The position numbers were made by a program, and so were the translations under genes. A DNA stretch of 64,000 bases, from NCBI GenBank assembly GCA_963797015.1, contig CAWCNV010000007.1, positions 352,703 through 416,702 of the forward strand, written 5' to 3'. Under the pieces are notes generated by a model. It was not told where the DNA came from, searched no databases, and worked only from the letters and a program-made list of their open reading frames with translations. This DNA comes from JBBPZA01 sp963797015. Its GTDB lineage: Bacteria > Actinomycetota > Thermoleophilia > Solirubrobacterales > Solirubrobacteraceae. Within the stretch, counting starts at the first letter, position 1, and every line of letters begins with the position of its first letter. This document shows, piece by piece, positions 16,540 through 25,000 of the stretch.

Positions 16540-16959
16540 TCAGCCCGCGCGCGGCGGCAGCGGGCCGACGCCCGTGATCACCCAGCGCCCGCTCTGCAGG
16601 GCGAGGTCGAGCTCGCCGCTGCGCGGCGGCTCGGCGGTGCCGGCGACAACGGTGGCGTGCGCGGTCGTGCCGCGCACGCTGACCGAGGCCACGTCCAGGC
16701 GCGGGTCGTTGACGGCGCGCAGGGCGGGCACGATGCGCGCCGGGCAGCGCGTGCCCAGACGCGCGGTGATCGAGCGTGCGAGCAACGTCGAGCAGATCTC
16801 CGCCGTGTCGCCGTTGCGCACCGCGGTGCCGAAGCGCTCCACGGTGCCGGCAACATCCCTTTCCGACCGCCCCGGAAAACGGTCGGTTGCGTCCCCGGCT
16901 CCGCAACCTCCGAGCGCGGCGACCAGCAGCGCACACACCAGGGCCGGGACCGGACGCAC
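16540..16959 (-). CDS. small putative lipoprotein of unknown function
   Basis: A 139-residue exported protein. The N-terminus MRPVPALVCALLVAALGGCGAG is a signal peptide with a lipobox-like LGGC, so it is probably lipid-anchored. The mature part (DVAGTVERFGTAVRNGDTAE, then a cysteine pair) resembles small NTF2/SnoaL-like or DUF4878-like lipoproteins, including the ending SGRWVITGVGPLP. GTG 16959 is chosen because a TAATGT hexamer lies exactly 7 nt upstream; the frame is open to 17103 but overlaps the divergent tetR gene there. Confidence 0.65.
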   Translation of the reverse strand: MRPVPALVCALLVAALGGCGAGDATDRFPGRSERDVAGTVERFGTAVRNGDTAEICSTLLARSITARLGTRCPARIVPALRAVNDPRLDVASVSVRGTTAHATVVAGTAEPPRSGELDLALQSGRWVITGVGPLPPRAG

Positions 16960-16966
16960 CGGCGCG

Positions 16967-16976
16967 ACATTACACT
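16967..16976. promoter_or_regulatory. interlocked divergent -10 hexamers (lipoprotein / tetR)
   Basis: Minus strand TAATGT (16972-16967) is 7 nt before GTG 16959. Plus strand TACACT (16971-16976) is 12 nt before ATG 16989. They share the TA step at 16971-16972, so only one polymerase could open this region at a time. Confidence 0.5.
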
Positions 16977-16988
16977 CGGCGCACGACC

Positions 16989-17633
16989 ATGGATGCAGGC
17001 ACGAGCTCCGCCGCGCCGCGCGGCCGCCACGCGCCGCCGCTCGAGGTGCGCCTCGAGGTCCAGCGGACGCGTCTGCTCGACGCCGCGGCCCGGGTCTTCG
17101 CACGGCTCGGCTACGCCGACGCCAGCGCCGAGGCGATCAGCCGCGAGGCCGGCATGTCCAAGGCGACCTTCTACGAGCACTTCGCCAACAAGGAGGAGTG
17201 CATCCTGGCGTGCTTCGACCGCGCGCGGGACTTCGTCCTGGCCGAGATGGCGAGCGCGGCGCGTTCGGCCGGCCGCGACTCCGAGGGCCGTCTGCGGGCC
17301 GGGATCGCGGCATTCCTCGAAGCCGTGGCGACCCACCCCGACGAGTCGCAGACGCTGCTGGTCGAGATCATCGGCGCCGGCCCGGAGGCGGCCGAGCGAC
17401 GCGACGCGATCCTCGCGGCCTTCGCTCAGGTCGTGCTGCTGGAGAACCAGGCCGCCGCCGAGCGCGGCGCGATGCCGCGTTTCGCCACCCCCGACGACGC
17501 CTTCGCGGTGGTCGGCGCGATCGCCGAGCTCGCTTCGCGGCAGGTACGCCTCGGACGCCCCGACGACATCCGCGCGCTCGAGCCCGTCATCGAGCGCCTG
17601 ATGCTCGGCGTGCTGAGCCAGGCGCCGCGGTGA
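16989..17633 (+). CDS. TetR/AcrR family transcriptional regulator
   Basis: A 214-residue repressor-type regulator. The N-terminal HTH is textbook: RTRLLDAAARVFARLGYADA, then SAEAISREAGMSKATFYEHF and NKEECILACFDRA. The C-terminal ligand domain is about 130 residues of helices. It is first in an operon whose next gene (udgB) starts on its stop codon (GTGA overlap), and it is divergent from a lipoprotein gene with an interlocked promoter; control of that gene is possible. Ligand unknown. Confidence 0.85.
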   Translation: MDAGTSSAAPRGRHAPPLEVRLEVQRTRLLDAAARVFARLGYADASAEAISREAGMSKATFYEHFANKEECILACFDRARDFVLAEMASAARSAGRDSEGRLRAGIAAFLEAVATHPDESQTLLVEIIGAGPEAAERRDAILAAFAQVVLLENQAAAERGAMPRFATPDDAFAVVGAIAELASRQVRLGRPDDIRALEPVIERLMLGVLSQAPR

Positions 17634-18370
17634 CCGTCGCCGCGCACGCGGCCACGCTCGACGAGCTCGAAGCCGAGGTCGTCGAGTGCGCTCGCTGCCC
17701 GCGCCTGGTCGCCTGGCGTGAGGAGGTCGCGCGCACCAAGCGCGCCGCGTTCGCCGGCGAGCAGTACTGGGGGCGCCCGCTGCCCGGCTTCGGCGATTCG
17801 CGTGCGCGGGTGTACGTGCTCGGATTGGCCCCGGCGGCACACGGCGGCAACCGCACGGGGCGGATCTTCACCGGCGATCGCTCCGGCGACTGGCTCTTCG
17901 CCGCGCTGTACCGCGCCGGCTTCGCGAACCAACCGACGTCGATCGCGCGCGATGACGGACTCGAGCTCGAGGACTGCTTCATCGCCGCCGCGGTGCGCTG
18001 CGCACCCCCCGCGAATCGACCGACTCCCGCCGAGCGCGACGCGTGCCTGCCCTACGCGGTGCGCGAGCTCGAGCTGCTGAGCACGGTTCGCGTGGTGGTT
18101 TGCCTCGGGGCCTTCGCGTGGGACGCGGCGCTGCGGATCCGCGCCGCGCTCGGAGAGCCCGCGCCGAGCCCGCGTCCGCACTTCGCGCACGGTGCGGAGC
18201 TGCCGGGCGAGCGCTTCACGCTGCTCGGCTGCTTCCACGTCAGCCAGCAGAACACGTTCACGGGCAAGCTCACCGAGCCGATGCTCGACGATGTGTTCGC
18301 ACGTGCGAGGGAGCTCGCCGGCGCGCAGAGCGGGGGCGGCCGAGCGCGACACTCGAGGGCGGCGCGGTGA
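17630..18370 (+). CDS. udgB: uracil-DNA glycosylase, family 5 (UdgB-like)
   Basis: A 246-residue DNA repair glycosylase. GLAPAAHGGNRTGRIFTGDR is the family 5 motif A, which lacks the catalytic Asp/Asn of family 1 enzymes, and LLGCFHVSQQNTFTGKLT is motif B. Four cysteines positioned for an Fe-S cluster are present (CARC near residue 20, RCAPP near 124, DAC near 137). UdgB removes uracil, and often hypoxanthine or ethenocytosine, from double-stranded DNA. GTG 17630 overlaps the tetR stop; the gene ends on the next start. Confidence 0.85.
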   Translation: MTVAAHAATLDELEAEVVECARCPRLVAWREEVARTKRAAFAGEQYWGRPLPGFGDSRARVYVLGLAPAAHGGNRTGRIFTGDRSGDWLFAALYRAGFANQPTSIARDDGLELEDCFIAAAVRCAPPANRPTPAERDACLPYAVRELELLSTVRVVVCLGAFAWDAALRIRAALGEPAPSPRPHFAHGAELPGERFTLLGCFHVSQQNTFTGKLTEPMLDDVFARARELAGAQSGGGRARHSRAAR

Positions 18371-19260
18371 GCCGCGCGCGCGCCGCGACCCGCACGGTGA
18401 CGCGCGCCGGGAGGCCGGGCGACGCCGACGCCGTCGGGCGCGTGCTTCATGAAGCGTTCAGCGAGGTCGCCCTGCGTCACGGCTACGCGTCCGACTTCCC
18501 GTCGGTGCAGTACGGGGTCGGACTGGCGCGCACGCTCCTGTCCGCCCCGCCCTACCGCGGCGTGGTTGCCCAGCGGGGGCGCGAGATCATCGGCGCCGCG
18601 TTCGTCAACATCGCCGATCCCATCCGGGGGATCGGCCCGGTCGGCGTCCTTCCCCGCGGGCAGGGCAGCGGAGTGGGCCGGGCGCTGATGGAGGGCGTGA
18701 TCGAGGAGGGGAGCGGCGGAGCGGGCCTGCGGCTGACCCAGGACCTGTTCAACATGACCTCGCTGTCGCTGTACGCGTCGCTGGGCTTCGAGCTCAAGGA
18801 GCCGCTGGCGCTGTTCCAGGGCCGGCCGCCGGCCCAGCCTCCGGACGCGGCGCAAACTCACGTACGGGCCATGGCCGACCGCGACCTGGCCGCGTGCAGC
18901 GACCTGTGCCTCCGCGTCCACGGCCAGCCGCGCGACGCCGAGGTGGCCGTGGCCCTGCGCGGTGGCCTTCCGGCCGTCGTCGCCGAGCGCGACGGGCGCC
19001 TGGTGGCCTACACGACAACGCTGAGCTGGTGGCAGCGCGGCCACGCCGTCGCCGAGTCGAGCGCCGACCTGCGCGCGCTCCTCAGCGGCGCCAGTGCGCT
19101 CGCCCACGAGCCGCTGACCTTCCTCGTGCCGCTGCGCGACGCCGAGCTGCACCAGTGGTGCCTGGCCGGCGGCCTGCGCACGGTCAAGCCGATGGCGCTG
19201 ATGGCGCTGGGCTCCTACTGCGAGCCGCGCGGCGCGTGGCTCCCCTCCGTGGCCTACTGA
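18367..19260 (+). CDS. GNAT family N-acetyltransferase
   Basis: A 297-residue acyl-CoA-dependent acetyltransferase. The first domain has RAGRPGDADAVGRVLHEAFS and the acetyl-CoA loop VLPRGQGSGVGRALMEGVIE, then LYASLGFELKEPLALFQG. The second half (MADRDLAACSDLCLRVHGQP on) looks like a degenerate second GNAT domain, a common two-domain layout. Substrate unknown. GTG 18367 overlaps the udgB stop as GTGA. The last 7 bp overlap the convergent GH35 gene. Confidence 0.75.
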   Translation: MSRARAATRTVTRAGRPGDADAVGRVLHEAFSEVALRHGYASDFPSVQYGVGLARTLLSAPPYRGVVAQRGREIIGAAFVNIADPIRGIGPVGVLPRGQGSGVGRALMEGVIEEGSGGAGLRLTQDLFNMTSLSLYASLGFELKEPLALFQGRPPAQPPDAAQTHVRAMADRDLAACSDLCLRVHGQPRDAEVAVALRGGLPAVVAERDGRLVAYTTTLSWWQRGHAVAESSADLRALLSGASALAHEPLTFLVPLRDAELHQWCLAGGLRTVKPMALMALGSYCEPRGAWLPSVAY

Positions 19261-21965
19261 GGAAGCCTCACCGATCGCTCGGTCGAGTAGGCGAACAGGC
19301 GCGGGCGGCCGACGGCGCCCGCGCCGGTGAAGGCCCAGCGCGCGAGCGCGAGCACGTTGCGCCGGCCGTCTGTGCGTACCAGCCCCGGCCCGAGCACGAA
19401 GCGCGTGGAGCGATCGCGGCCGACGCGGGCGACGTGGACGCCGTTGAGGAACAGCTCGGCCGGCGCGGCGCCGGGCAGCTCGATGCCGAGCGCCGCCCGC
19501 ACGCCGCGCGGCAGGCGCAGCCGGAAGCCGGTCCGGTACCAGCCCACCTCGCCTGCGCCGAGGCGACCGCGGTCGGGCAGCTCCACCCTCTTCCAGCGGC
19601 GGTCGTCGAAGCCGGGCCGGTACCAGCCCTCGCGCTCGCCGAACAGTCCCGACGCGTTCGGGTAGTGCGTCGAGGCGCCGCCGCGGATCCGCCAGGCGAT
19701 CCCGCCCGACGGCGGCGCCGGCGGCGCGACCGCCATCTCCGCGCCGGCGTCCCGAAAGCCGCAGCTCGCGCCGGCGCCGCGGTCGAGCGCGGCGGAGATC
19801 AGCCCGCGCGGCGTCTTGGCGCCGAAGTTGACGAACGCGTCCTCCGAGTGACCCCAGTCGTCGGTGAGCACGGCGAGCACGTTGGTCCCGGATGCCCGGA
19901 CGGCGCCGGCGGGGAAGCGCAGGCGCGCGGGCTGGCTCACGGCGCCCAGGCCCAGTGCGTCACTCGCCATGTCCGCGGCGCTCGTCACCGAGCCCAGCGG
20001 GCGGCCGTTCAGCCATACCGAGTAGCGGTGGCGGCCCTCGAGGCAGACGCCGGTCGCCGCGCCGCTGAAGCGGCCGCGGTACCAGACGTAGCCCGTTGGG
20101 GCGCGGTAGGCGTCGGCGTCGAGCACCGGGCTGGTGAGCGGCTGGATGCGGTTCGTGGTCGCCTGCCTGTCCGCCGGTCGCCAGCCGCGGTCGTCGAACG
20201 AGGCCACGCGCTCGGGCGATTCGGCGGCGAAGCGCCAGCGCGCGAGCGACGGGAGCCTCAGGGCGCCCGGGCGCGGAGGACCGGGGAGCCGCGCCGCGCG
20301 CAGCTTGCCTCCTTCGAGGACGTACGCGGTCGTCGCACGCGCGGTTAGTACACGGCCCGGGGTCACGAGCGCCGGCCCGATCACGACGCGCCCCGAAGCG
20401 AGCCACGTCCGCGCCGCGGCGTCGCGATCGACGACCACGAGCGTGCGCCCGCCCGGCATCGAGATCGCGCGCGGCGAGCGCGAGGGGATGAAGTCGACGC
20501 GCCTTCCGTTCAGGAGCGCCGCGTAACGCCGGCCGCGGTCGCCGAACAGCACGAGCGCGCGCCGTGTGGCGAGCATCGCCTCGGCCGTCGTCCAACCGAT
20601 CGACCAGCCGCGGACGCGCGCGCGAGCGAGCAGGTAGCGCGCCGATCGTGCCGGCAGCGGCACGGGCGGCGTCGTGAGCGAGCCGATCCGCAGCCGCGGC
20701 GCGAGCGCCATGGTGTCGCTGCCGCGGAGGAAGACGTGCAGGGCCCCGTCGACCAGTGAGCGGCGCACGCGGACCGACGGCTTCGCCGTCGGTGCCCGAG
20801 CCGCGGGCACGTCGCTCGTCACCGCCGCCGGATCCGGAAGCGTCGCCGCAAGCGACGATCCCGCCACCGCGATCTCGCCGCTCACACGCCGCAGCTCGTC
20901 GAAGCGCGGGCCCAGGCCGGTCCACTCGCGCACCGGGGCGGCGTAGTCGTAGCTCGACCCCAGCGGAGGGAACGGGAGGTAACCCCACGACGTCCCGCCG
21001 TAGACCATGTAGCGGCCGATCATCGTCGTGCCCTGCCCGAGCAGCGTCAGGTCCTGTGCGGTGCCGTAGCCGGCCAGGGCGCGGTAGAGCCGCTCCGTGT
21101 TGCGCTCGCCAGCCTCGCCCGACAGGTCGATCACGCCGCCCTGGACCTCGGGCAGGTAGATCGGCGAGCGCCGGCCCGAGGGGGGCAGTGCGGCCTCGAT
21201 GCGGTCCAGCGCGGCGAACGTCTGCTCGCCCCAGCGCGGGCAGCAGAGGAACCCGTAGGGGTAGGAGTCGAAGCCGTAGAGGTCGACGATGTCGCGGAAG
21301 CGCGCGGCGAGCGCCTGGTCGTTGTCGAGGATCGGCACACGGATCCCGTCGGCGCGCGCGGTCGCGTACAGGTCGCGCATGTATGCGTCGGGGCCGGCGC
21401 CGGAGGCGCTGAACTCGTTCTCGATCTGCAGCGCGATGACCGTCCCGCGGCGGGCGCCTCCGATCTGCCAGCGCGCCACGCGCGGCAGCGCCGAGGCGAA
21501 CCACGCCTTCCAGGCCCGCGTGTAGCGCGGGTCAGTGGAGCGCAGCACGCCCGGACGCCCGAGCAACCAGGAGGGAAACCCGCCACCGTCCAGCTCCGCG
21601 TTCGCGTAGGGACCGGGGCGCACGACGACGTAGAGCCCCGCGTCGCGCGCCTCGGCCAGGAAGCGCTCGACGTCGTAGCGCCCGCTCCAGCGGTAGCGGC
21701 CCGGGGCGGGCTCGTGATAGCTCCAGGGCACGTAGATCGAGATCGCGTTCAGCCCCGCCGCGCGCAGCCGGGCGAGCACGTCGGGCCACGCGCGTGGCTC
21801 GGGGATCCGCGAGGGATGCACCTCGCCGGAGTTGAGCACGACGCGGCGGCCGTCGATGCGCAGCGAGTAGCGGTCATAGGAGACCCGCTCCGTCGTGCCG
21901 GCCGCGGCCGGCACGACGCCCGCAAACGCGGTGCACACGAGCACGAACACCACCGCTCCTCGCAC
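19254..21965 (-). CDS. secreted glycoside hydrolase family 35 beta-galactosidase
   Basis: A 903-residue exported glycosidase. A signal peptide (to about residue 22, VPAAAG) is followed by the GH35 TIM barrel: SGEVHPSRIPEPRAWPDVLA, IYVPWSYHEPAPGRY, VVVRPGPYANAELDGGGFPSW. ALQIENEF carries the general acid/base (about E184) and YLPEVQGGVID the nucleophile (about E272). The long C-terminal part contains jelly-roll domains (FLRGSDTMALAP; YRTGFRLRLPRG). It would release terminal beta-galactose outside the cell. GTG 21965 fits a leaderless promoter. Confidence 0.88.
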   Translation of the reverse strand: MRGAVVFVLVCTAFAGVVPAAAGTTERVSYDRYSLRIDGRRVVLNSGEVHPSRIPEPRAWPDVLARLRAAGLNAISIYVPWSYHEPAPGRYRWSGRYDVERFLAEARDAGLYVVVRPGPYANAELDGGGFPSWLLGRPGVLRSTDPRYTRAWKAWFASALPRVARWQIGGARRGTVIALQIENEFSASGAGPDAYMRDLYATARADGIRVPILDNDQALAARFRDIVDLYGFDSYPYGFLCCPRWGEQTFAALDRIEAALPPSGRRSPIYLPEVQGGVIDLSGEAGERNTERLYRALAGYGTAQDLTLLGQGTTMIGRYMVYGGTSWGYLPFPPLGSSYDYAAPVREWTGLGPRFDELRRVSGEIAVAGSSLAATLPDPAAVTSDVPAARAPTAKPSVRVRRSLVDGALHVFLRGSDTMALAPRLRIGSLTTPPVPLPARSARYLLARARVRGWSIGWTTAEAMLATRRALVLFGDRGRRYAALLNGRRVDFIPSRSPRAISMPGGRTLVVVDRDAAARTWLASGRVVIGPALVTPGRVLTARATTAYVLEGGKLRAARLPGPPRPGALRLPSLARWRFAAESPERVASFDDRGWRPADRQATTNRIQPLTSPVLDADAYRAPTGYVWYRGRFSGAATGVCLEGRHRYSVWLNGRPLGSVTSAADMASDALGLGAVSQPARLRFPAGAVRASGTNVLAVLTDDWGHSEDAFVNFGAKTPRGLISAALDRGAGASCGFRDAGAEMAVAPPAPPSGGIAWRIRGGASTHYPNASGLFGEREGWYRPGFDDRRWKRVELPDRGRLGAGEVGWYRTGFRLRLPRGVRAALGIELPGAAPAELFLNGVHVARVGRDRSTRFVLGPGLVRTDGRRNVLALARWAFTGAGAVGRPRLFAYSTERSVRLPQ

Positions 21966-21971
21966 GCGCCG

Positions 21972-21977
21972 AACCTA
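21972..21977 (-). promoter_or_regulatory. -10 hexamer TAGGTT, leaderless
   Basis: TAGGTT followed by 6 nt and GTG 21965 of the GH35 gene. Confidence 0.5.
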
Positions 21978-22048
21978 CACCGTAGGCATCCCGGCCTCGC
22001 CCGATGCCGGCCCGCTCCGGCCGCCCGTGCAATTTCGCGCGCGCTTCC

Positions 22049-22054
22049 TAAGCT
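22049..22054 (+). promoter_or_regulatory. -10 hexamer TAAGCT, leaderless
   Basis: TAAGCT followed by 7 nt and ATG 22062. It fixes the lhr start although the frame remains open 348 bases further upstream. Confidence 0.55.
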
Positions 22055-22061
22055 CTCCTCG

Positions 22062-25000
22062 ATGCCGCTCTCCGCCTTCACTCCCGCGGTCCGAGAGTGG
22101 TTCGAGGGCGCGTTCGCGGCGCCGACGCCTGCGCAGGAGCTGGCGTGGCCCGCGATCGCCACCGGCGAGCACGTGCTGATCAGCGCGCCGACCGGCTCGG
22201 GCAAGACGCTGGCCGCGTTCCTGTGGGGCCTCGACCGGCTCGCGGCCGACCCGCTGCCCGAGAGCGACGGGGCGGGGCCGTCCCCCGAGACTGGGCGTCG
22301 CACGCGGCTGGTCTACGTCTCGCCGCTCAAGGCGCTCGCCTATGACGTCGAGAGAAACCTTCGCGCGCCGCTGCGGGGAATATCGGCCCACCCAGCCGGA
22401 GGCGTGCGCGTGGCGATCCGAACCGGCGACACCCCGCAGGCGGAGCGCATGCAGATGCGCCGCAATCCGCCCGACGTGTTGGTCACCACTCCGGAGTCGC
22501 TGTACCTGATCCTCACCTCGCAGGCGCGCGAGATGCTGCGCGGGGCCGAGTGGGTGATCGTCGACGAGATCCACGCGGTCGCGGCGACCAAACGCGGCGC
22601 GCACCTGGCGCTGACTCTGGAGCGACTCGAGGCGCTGGCGGAGCGCCCGCTGCAGCGCATCGGGTTGAGCGCGACCCAGAACCCGCTCGAGGAGGTCGGC
22701 CGCTTCCTCGTCGGCCCGCGCCGCCGCTGCACGATCGTCGACGCGGGCATCCGTAAGCCGCTCGACCTGAAGATCCACGTGCCGGTCGAGTCGATGGTGG
22801 AGCTCGACGACTCGGTCGAGCCCGACCTCGCCCCCGCGAACCGCGGCGAAGCCACCCGCCGCTCGATCTGGCCCGCGATCTACCCTGAGCTGCTGCGACT
22901 GGTGCGCGAGCACCACTCGACGCTCGTCTTCGTGAACAACCGCCGGGCGGCCGAGCGGCTGGCGCTGAGGTTGAACGAGCTGGCTGCGAAGGAGGATGCG
23001 GAGAGCGCGGCGGGCGGCCCTCCCCGCGAGATCGCTCGCGCCCACCACGGATCGCTCGCCCGCGAGGAGCGCGCCGTGGTCGAGGAGCTGCTCAAGTCGG
23101 GCGAGCTCCCCTGCCTGGTCGCCACCTCGAGCCTCGAGCTCGGCATCGACATGGGCGCCGTGGACCTCGTGCTCCAGGTCGAGTCGCCCAAGTCGGTGTC
23201 GCGCGGCCTGCAGCGCATCGGCCGCGCCGGGCACAAGGTGGGCGACACGAGCAAGGGCCGGATCTTCCCGAAGTTCCGCGCCGACCTGCTCGAGTCGGCG
23301 GTCGTCGCGCGGCGCATGCGCGAAGGGCTCATCGAGCCGACCGTCGTGCCGCGCAATCCGCTCGACGTGCTCGCCCAGCAGATCGTCGCCATGGCCGCGG
23401 TCGACGACGTGCCGGTCGACGACCTCTTCGCGCTCGCCACGCGCACGCACTCCTTCTCCGAGCTCCCGCGAAAGCTGCTCGAGAACGTCCTCGACATGCT
23501 CGACGGCCGCTACCCGTCGGCGGAGTTCGGCGAGCTGCGCGCCCGCATCGTCTGGGATCGGGTCGGCGGCACGCTCCGCGCGCGCAAGGGCGCGCGCCAG
23601 CTCGCGATCACGAACGCGGGCACGATCCCCGATCGCGGCCTGTTCGCGGTCACGCTGCCCGACGGCCGGCGCGTCGGCGAGCTCGACGAGGAGATGGTCT
23701 ACGAGGCCCGCCCCGGCCAGACCTTCCTGCTCGGCGCGTCGACCTGGCGCATCGAGGAGATCGGGCGCGATCGCGTGGTCGTCACGCCGGCTCCCGGTGC
23801 CCCGGGCGCGGTGCCGTTCTGGAAGGGCGACGGCGTCGGCCGCCCGAAGGAGCTCGGCGAGGCGATCGGCGCCTTCGCGCGCGAGGCCGTCGGCGGCACG
23901 GTCGAGGAGCTCGAGCGCGACTACGACCTCGACGAGCGCGCCGCGCGCAACCTGCTCGACTTCCTGCGCGAGCAGGAGGAGGCCACGCGCGTCGTGCCCT
24001 CGGACCGCACGCTGGTCGTGGAGCGCTTCCGCGACGAGATCGGAGACTGGCGCCTGTGCGTCCTCTCCCCGTATGGCGGGCGCGTGCACGCCGCCTGGGG
24101 GCTCGCCCTCTCGGCCCGCATCCGCGACCGCTTCGGCCTGGAGTCGGACGCGATCTGGTCCGACGACGGGATCATCGTCCACCTCCCCGACGCCGACGAG
24201 CCGCCGGGCGCCGAGCTGGTGATGGTCGAGCCCGACGAGCTCGAGGAGCTGATCGTCGCCGAGCTGAGCGCCTCGGCGCTGTTCGGCGCGCGCTTCCGCG
24301 AGAACGCCGGCCGCGCGCTGCTGATCCCGCGCGCGCGGCCGGGCAAGCGCACGCCCCTGTGGCAGCAGCGGCTGAAGTCCCAGACCCTGCTCGAGGTGGC
24401 CAAGCGCTACGCCCAGTTCCCGATCATCCTCGAGACCTACCGCGAGTGCCTGCGCGACGTGCTCGACGTCCCCGGCCTGGTGGAGCTGCTGACCAAGCTG
24501 CACCGGCGCGAGCTGTCGCTGGTCGAGGTCGAGACGAAGACGGCGTCGCCGTTCGCCTCCTCGCTGCTCTTCGACTACGTCGCGACGTACATGTACGAGG
24601 GCGACACGCCCAACGCCGAGCGGCGCGCGGCCGCACTGTCGCTCGACCGCGACCTGCTGCGCGAGCTACTCGGCCAGGAGGAGCTGCGCGAGCTGATCGA
24701 TCCGGGCGCGCTCGAGCAGGTCGAGGCCGACCTGCAGCACCGGTCCGAGCGCACGCGCGCCGGCAACCGCGACGCGCTGCACGACGTGCTGCGCCGCGTT
24801 GGTGACCTCAACGACTCCGAGGTCGCCGAGCGCGTCCTGCCGGGCGTGGACACCGCCGCGATGCTGCAGACGCTCGACGCCGAGCGGCGTGCGACGAGCG
24901 TGCGGATCGCCGGCGAGCCGCGCTGGATCGCCGCCGAGGACGCCGGTCTCTACCGCGACGCGCTGGGCGCCGTCCCGCCCGGAGGTCTGCCCGCCGTCTT

